Shown: in pieces, positions 60,240 through 64,000 of the stretch | How the letters are laid out: every line of letters begins with the position of its first letter | Position numbering within the stretch: the stretch's first letter is position 1 | Assembly (NCBI RefSeq): GCF_003865365.1 | Contig: NZ_RQVR01000005.1 | Coordinates: 62,001 to 126,000 of the forward strand | DNA: 64,000 nucleotides | Source: Flavobacterium macacae | Lineage (GTDB): Bacteria > Bacteroidota > Bacteroidia > Flavobacteriales > Flavobacteriaceae | Direction of reading: 5' to 3' | Program-made: the position numbers and the translations under genes | Notes under the pieces: generated by a model | The model's input: the letters and a program-made list of their open reading frames with translations, nothing else | Told to the model about the DNA's origin: nothing | The model's database searches: none

Positions 60240-62645
60240 ATGAAATTCAAATTATTTTTTTTATGCTTTGTCTTGCCCTTGCTTTCACTGCAGGCTCAAA
60301 ACAACTTGACCATTTCGGGGAAAGTTACAGACAAATCGAATCAGCCCATTCCTTACACAACGGTAACGGTGAAAGAAGGTGGAACTGTGCTATCAGGAAG
60401 TATTTCTGATGAAAATGGAAACTTTGAAGTAAAAGGTCTTGCTCCAAAAAGCTATACGGTTGAAATTCAATTCATCGGATACAAAGCTTACACCTCGAAA
60501 GCAGATTTGACTTCAGGAAAAAGTATTTCTTTAAACAGAATTACTTTAGCTGATGAAGCGACCACCCTTGAAGGGGTTGAAATCGTTCAGGAACGTTCTA
60601 CGATTGAACAAAAAATCGACAGAAAAGTAATTAATGTAGGCCGTGATTTGACGACTGCTGGAGCAACTGCTTCTGAAATCATGAACAACATCCCGTCAGT
60701 GAATGTGGATCAAGACGGTAAAATTTCTTTGAGAGGAAACCAAAACGTGAGAATTTTAATTGACGGAAGGCCAACTAACATTGACCCTGCGCAATTATTG
60801 AAACAAATTCCATCGACTTCAATCAAGAAAATTGAATTGATTACCAATCCGAGTGCAAAATACAATCCAGAAGGAATGTCTGGAATCATCAACATTATTT
60901 TAAATAAAAATGCAAATGACGGTTTCAACGGAAGCTTGAATGCGGGAATCACTTTTGCAGAAGAGCCCAAATTCAACAATTCATTAGACGCCAATTACAG
61001 AACTGGAAAAGTGAATTTCTTTGGGAATGTGGGAAGCAATTTCGGGAAAAGACTAAATGAAGGTGAAATCATCCGTTTTGATAATAATTCGCGCCAAGAT
61101 TTGGATATCGTAAATGACGACAAGTCCTACCTCTACAAAATCGGGATGGATTATTACATCAATGACAAAAATACGATTTCATTTTATACCAATCAAAATG
61201 TGAATGATGGCCACGGAAATGTGGATACTGACATTAATTATTTAAGTTTTACACAGCCAAGAGTTTTGCAATTTGCAGAATATTTTAGCGATAATAAATC
61301 GAGTGCTTACAATTTAGCTTACAAGCATAAATTTGAAAAAGAAGGCCATACGTTAGATTTCGAAGGAAATCATAATGATTATGAGCAAACTCAAGATGCT
61401 AATTTTGACACCACTACCTTTAATGATCCTTTAGAAAACGTAGTTTATGCGGATAAAATTAAAGATAGCAGGCAATTGTCCACTTTTAACGTTGATTATG
61501 TAAATCCGTTGAATGAAAAAACTACTTTAGAAGTAGGTGCTGAAGCGCGTCTTACCAGAACAGAAAATGATTATTTGACCGGAAACCAAGCAATCGAAGA
61601 TGCGGACAGAATGTCAAACTATACGTATGACATTGATATCTATTCGGCGTATGTAACTTTCGGCCAAAAATTTGATAAATTCAGCTACCAATTAGGAGCG
61701 CGTTTTGAAAGCTACAAAGCAAAAGCGAACTTAAATAAAGGCGCAACTGTTTTTGAAGACGATTATTTGACACTTTATCCTTCGGCTTATTTGACCTACA
61801 ACTTGAACGAAAAAAACATGTTCCAGTTGAGCTACAGCCGTCGTGTTGACAGGCCAAGTTTAGAGCAGACCAAACCCATCAGAGAGTTTTCAACTCCGTT
61901 GGTAACTAGTTTTGGAAACCAAGAATTAGAGCCACAATTTACAAATTCAGTAGAATTAAATTACACTAAAACTATTGAAAAAGGTTCGATCACTGCCGGA
62001 GTTTACTATCGCTTGATTGACAATGAAATCAATAGAGTTTTGTATCCAAATGAAACTACTGACAATCCAGATGATCTGATCATGAGTTTTGACAACTTTG
62101 ATAACAACAAGGCTTTTGGATTTGAAATCTCTGCTAATTACAAAATCACAAAATGGTGGGACATCCAGCCATCGATTGATTTCTCAAGCATTTCTCAAAA
62201 AGGTTTGGTTTCTGTATTACGTCCTGGAACGGTAAACGAATTTGATTTTATCACTAAAGAAATAGATGCAAATGCTTTTAACGCAAGAATGAATACCAAC
62301 ATTAAGGTAAACAAAAGATTAAGCTTTTTACTTTTCGGTTTCTACAGAGGTGGTGTTGACGGAGTTCAAAACGACAGCAAAGAAATGTACAAAATGGATA
62401 TGGGTTCAAGATATTCATTATTAAACAACAAAATGTCATTCAGCTTGCGTTTCAATGATATTTTCGACACTATGAAATATGCATTTGAAGGAACAAATCC
62501 TTACCCAAATCGCGGTCAATTTACGTGGGAAAGCCAAAGTGTATATTTTGGAGTTAACTATATGTTTGGTGGTGGAAAAAACAGAGCCATGCAACGTAAA
62601 TACCGTGAAGACAACACCAAACAAGGTGGTGGAGGTATGTTCTAA
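60240..62645 (+). CDS. Outer-membrane beta-barrel receptor (TonB-receptor-like, CarboxypepD_reg N-terminus)
   Basis: An 801-residue protein: signal peptide (ending LSLQAQ), a carboxypeptidase-regulatory-like domain (ISGKVTDKSNQPIPYTTVTV...FEVKGLAPKSYTVEIQFIGYK), a plug-like part (MNNIPSVNVDQDGKISLRGNQNVRILIDGRPT), then a barrel of the outer-membrane beta-barrel family (OMP_b-brl_3). The C-terminus is Gly-rich (QGGGGMF) instead of the usual aromatic end. It probably imports or binds a large substrate; nothing here names it. No SusD partner is present. A terminator follows. Confidence 0.9.
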   Translation: MKFKLFFLCFVLPLLSLQAQNNLTISGKVTDKSNQPIPYTTVTVKEGGTVLSGSISDENGNFEVKGLAPKSYTVEIQFIGYKAYTSKADLTSGKSISLNRITLADEATTLEGVEIVQERSTIEQKIDRKVINVGRDLTTAGATASEIMNNIPSVNVDQDGKISLRGNQNVRILIDGRPTNIDPAQLLKQIPSTSIKKIELITNPSAKYNPEGMSGIINIILNKNANDGFNGSLNAGITFAEEPKFNNSLDANYRTGKVNFFGNVGSNFGKRLNEGEIIRFDNNSRQDLDIVNDDKSYLYKIGMDYYINDKNTISFYTNQNVNDGHGNVDTDINYLSFTQPRVLQFAEYFSDNKSSAYNLAYKHKFEKEGHTLDFEGNHNDYEQTQDANFDTTTFNDPLENVVYADKIKDSRQLSTFNVDYVNPLNEKTTLEVGAEARLTRTENDYLTGNQAIEDADRMSNYTYDIDIYSAYVTFGQKFDKFSYQLGARFESYKAKANLNKGATVFEDDYLTLYPSAYLTYNLNEKNMFQLSYSRRVDRPSLEQTKPIREFSTPLVTSFGNQELEPQFTNSVELNYTKTIEKGSITAGVYYRLIDNEINRVLYPNETTDNPDDLIMSFDNFDNNKAFGFEISANYKITKWWDIQPSIDFSSISQKGLVSVLRPGTVNEFDFITKEIDANAFNARMNTNIKVNKRLSFLLFGFYRGGVDGVQNDSKEMYKMDMGSRYSLLNNKMSFSLRFNDIFDTMKYAFEGTNPYPNRGQFTWESQSVYFGVNYMFGGGKNRAMQRKYREDNTKQGGGGMF

Positions 62646-62685
62646 AAAAGAATTTTTAGGTTAGAATTTTATATTTGGAGTTAGA

Positions 62686-62722
62686 AAAAAACTCGGAGAG
62701 TGATGCCTCCGAGTTTTTTGTT
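62686..62722. terminator. Bidirectional terminator between the receptor and the L,D-transpeptidase
   Basis: ACTCGGAG (62691-62698) / CTCCGAGT (62707-62714), 8-bp stem with A6 before and T6 after. Convergent genes on either side. Confidence 0.92.
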
Positions 62723-62742
62723 TTTAAGCAGTAGGTGAAAAT

Positions 62743-63255
62743 TTATTTTTTTATCTCAATCGTGGCTCCAATTTTTACACTTTCATATAGCTCATCCATT
62801 TCCTCATTTGTAACCGCTATGCAACCCGCTGTCCAATCTTTCCAGCGCTGGAACTTTGAAATAGAGCCGGCGCCATTTCTGATTCCATGGATTTTTATGT
62901 CGCCTCCCGTCGGTTTTCCTAAACTTTTGGAGTGTGCTATATCTTTTTCATTCGGATAAGAAACACCTAAATTCTTGTGATAACCGCTGTTGGGATTTTT
63001 AGCATTGATTTCATAAATTCCTTCGGGCGTTTTAAAATCGCCTTCAAATTCTTTGTGCCCGATTGGGTTTTTTCCCAAGGAAATGGTGTAAGTTTTCAAA
63101 AGTTCTCCTTCTGAATAAACCAGCATTTTTCTTTGTGATTTTAAAACCTCGATTCTGTCAATTATTTTTCCTTTCGGAAGTTTTGCTTCGGGATAAATAT
63201 AATAAGTTGCAACTCCGAAGATTAGCAGTAGTAAAACATAAATCATTTTTTTCAT
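62743..63255 (-). CDS. L,D-transpeptidase family protein (YkuD)
   Basis: A 170-residue protein with an N-terminal signal or membrane helix (MIYVLLLLIFGVATYYIY) and the YkuD catalytic motif: IKIHGI (His), then WTAGCIAVTNEEM (Cys). Other landmarks are KTPEGIYEI and GHKEFEGDFKT. Such enzymes make 3-3 peptidoglycan cross-links or attach proteins, acting in the periplasm. It is a short single-domain form. Confidence 0.93.
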   Translation of the reverse strand: MKKMIYVLLLLIFGVATYYIYPEAKLPKGKIIDRIEVLKSQRKMLVYSEGELLKTYTISLGKNPIGHKEFEGDFKTPEGIYEINAKNPNSGYHKNLGVSYPNEKDIAHSKSLGKPTGGDIKIHGIRNGAGSISKFQRWKDWTAGCIAVTNEEMDELYESVKIGATIEIKK

Positions 63256-63272
63256 GGAAATTATTTAGAAAT

Positions 63273-63316
63273 AAAAATGCCTTATATGGAAAATAAATTA
63301 ACCACATAAGACATTT
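63273..63316 (-). terminator. Terminator after fabH
   Basis: On the minus strand a 13-bp stem (63314-63302 with 63289-63277) is complete if two G-U pairs are allowed, followed by TTTTT. The equivalent plus-strand hairpin has two A-C mismatches, so the structure favours leftward transcripts. It lies 31 bases after the fabH stop. Confidence 0.75.
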
Positions 63317-63346
63317 AAGAACATATAAAGAAACTCAGTTACTGAA

Positions 63347-64000
63347 TTACCATTTAATCACTGCGCTTCCCCAAGTGAAACCGCTTCCGAAGGCAGCCAA
63401 AACAACCGTGTCTCCTGATTTGATTTTTCCTTGTTCCCACGCTTCTGTCAAAGCAATCGGAATCGAGGCTGCAGTGGTATTTCCGTATTTCTGGATGTTG
63501 TTATACACTTGGTCGTCCGTCAATTTAAATTTCTGCTGAATAAACTGTGAAATTCTCAAATTGGCTTGATGCGGAATCAGCATATCAATATCCGAAACTT
63601 CCAGATTGCTTGCTTTCAAGCCTTCCATAATCACTTCGCTGAAACGAACCACGGCATTTTTAAACACAAATTGCCCGTTCATGTGCGGCAGGTAACTTTC
63701 ATCATTTGGATCATTATCCGCCAAAATATCTGTCACCCAGCGGCCTCCCATTCCGGGCGCTTTTACGATCAATTCTTCGGCATGCTGTCCTTCAGAATGC
63801 AGGTGCGTTGACAAGATTCCTTTGGTCAGATCTTCTTCTCTTGATAAAACGGCCGCTCCTGCTCCATCCCCAAAAATCACTGAAACACCGCGTCCGCGAG
63901 TAGTCATGTCCAAACCTGCAGAATGTACTTCTGAACCAATGATCAATATGTTTTTATACATTCCGGTTTTGATATATTGGTCGGCAATGGACAACGCATA
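63347..64000 (-). CDS. fabH: 3-oxoacyl-ACP synthase III, C-terminal 217 residues (runs off the window)
   Basis: The frame is open to the window edge, so the start and the catalytic Cys lie outside. Visible are ADQYIKTGMYKNILIIGSE, GDGAGAAVLS, the catalytic HQANLRISQF (His) and NIQKYGNTTAASIP (Asn), and the C-terminal AAFGSGFTWGSAVIKW. KASIII condenses acetyl-CoA (or branched acyl-CoA) with malonyl-ACP to start fatty acid synthesis. A rival is a paralogous FabH-like synthase, since the N-terminus is not seen. Confidence 0.93.
   Translation of the reverse strand, partial: YALSIADQYIKTGMYKNILIIGSEVHSAGLDMTTRGRGVSVIFGDGAGAAVLSREEDLTKGILSTHLHSEGQHAEELIVKAPGMGGRWVTDILADNDPNDESYLPHMNGQFVFKNAVVRFSEVIMEGLKASNLEVSDIDMLIPHQANLRISQFIQQKFKLTDDQVYNNIQKYGNTTAASIPIALTEAWEQGKIKSGDTVVLAAFGSGFTWGSAVIKW

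Overview
This window looks like a chromosomal segment of a Flavobacterium or close relative (Bacteroidota, Flavobacteriia). The DNA is AT-rich. Many start-proximal sequences match the Bacteroidota promoter box TAnnTTTG. Two secreted proteins carry type IX secretion (T9SS) C-terminal signals. The Flavobacteria-style gene sets present are parA-parB-DUF5683-dapB-lepB-wbqC, mutL-rhomboid-rhomboid-endonuclease, a GlmU-like protein, a two-subunit methylmalonyl-CoA mutase, and a cysteine-less 'zinc ribbon' coiled-coil protein. I saw no rRNA, tRNA, insertion sequence, prophage or CRISPR array. Content is mostly core housekeeping genes with short accessory stretches.

Layout. 1-4.3 kb: the first 21 codons of mtaB (leftward, running off the window), an orphan peptide-binding lipoprotein, a PepSY-like protein, a GlmU-like nucleotidyltransferase and a frameshifted lipocalin-like lipoprotein. 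4.6-9.3 kb: udk, ftsB/divIC-like, mutA, mutB. 9.4-13.0 kb: a broken TPR histidine kinase and two LVIVD-type lipoproteins. 13.5-19.7 kb: a 2,4-dienoyl-CoA-reductase-like SDR, then the parA-parB-dapB-lepB-wbqC run. 20.0-26.2 kb (leftward): ribH, mutL, two rhomboid proteases, an endonuclease/phosphatase-family protein and a TPR membrane protein. 26.3-33.8 kb: recF, DUF2461, murB, a 53-codon membrane peptide, a glycosyltransferase overlapping an ECF sigma factor, a T9SS beta-helix protein and tonB. 34.1-41.7 kb: lipA, gapA, a hybrid histidine kinase, a purine nucleoside phosphorylase, an ArsR regulator with an ene-reductase, and lpxK. 41.8-47.9 kb: nif3-like, coiled-coil protein, alpha/beta hydrolase, rluF, folD, ffh. 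48-53.6 kb: a TonB-dependent-receptor remnant and an O-acylation operon (two SGNH proteins, one with LysM, plus an MBOAT acyltransferase). 53.8-64 kb: argS, a giant T9SS type-B repeat protein, an outer-membrane beta-barrel receptor, an L,D-transpeptidase and the C-terminal part of fabH.

The most unusual signal is non-coding. Five copies (four nearly complete, one truncated) of a dispersed intergenic element of about 150 bp share conserved ends around a hairpin whose stem sequence differs between copies while base pairing is kept. One outer-stem pair shows a compensatory change. One truncated copy sits exactly at the broken end of a TonB-dependent-receptor remnant. Other points of interest are two genes interrupted in homopolymer runs (one also has a degenerate ATP-binding site), an ArsR operator that coincides with the promoter of an apparently leaderless transcript, and the LysM-SGNH/SGNH/MBOAT operon. 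All calls come from reading the sequence; no database search was run.
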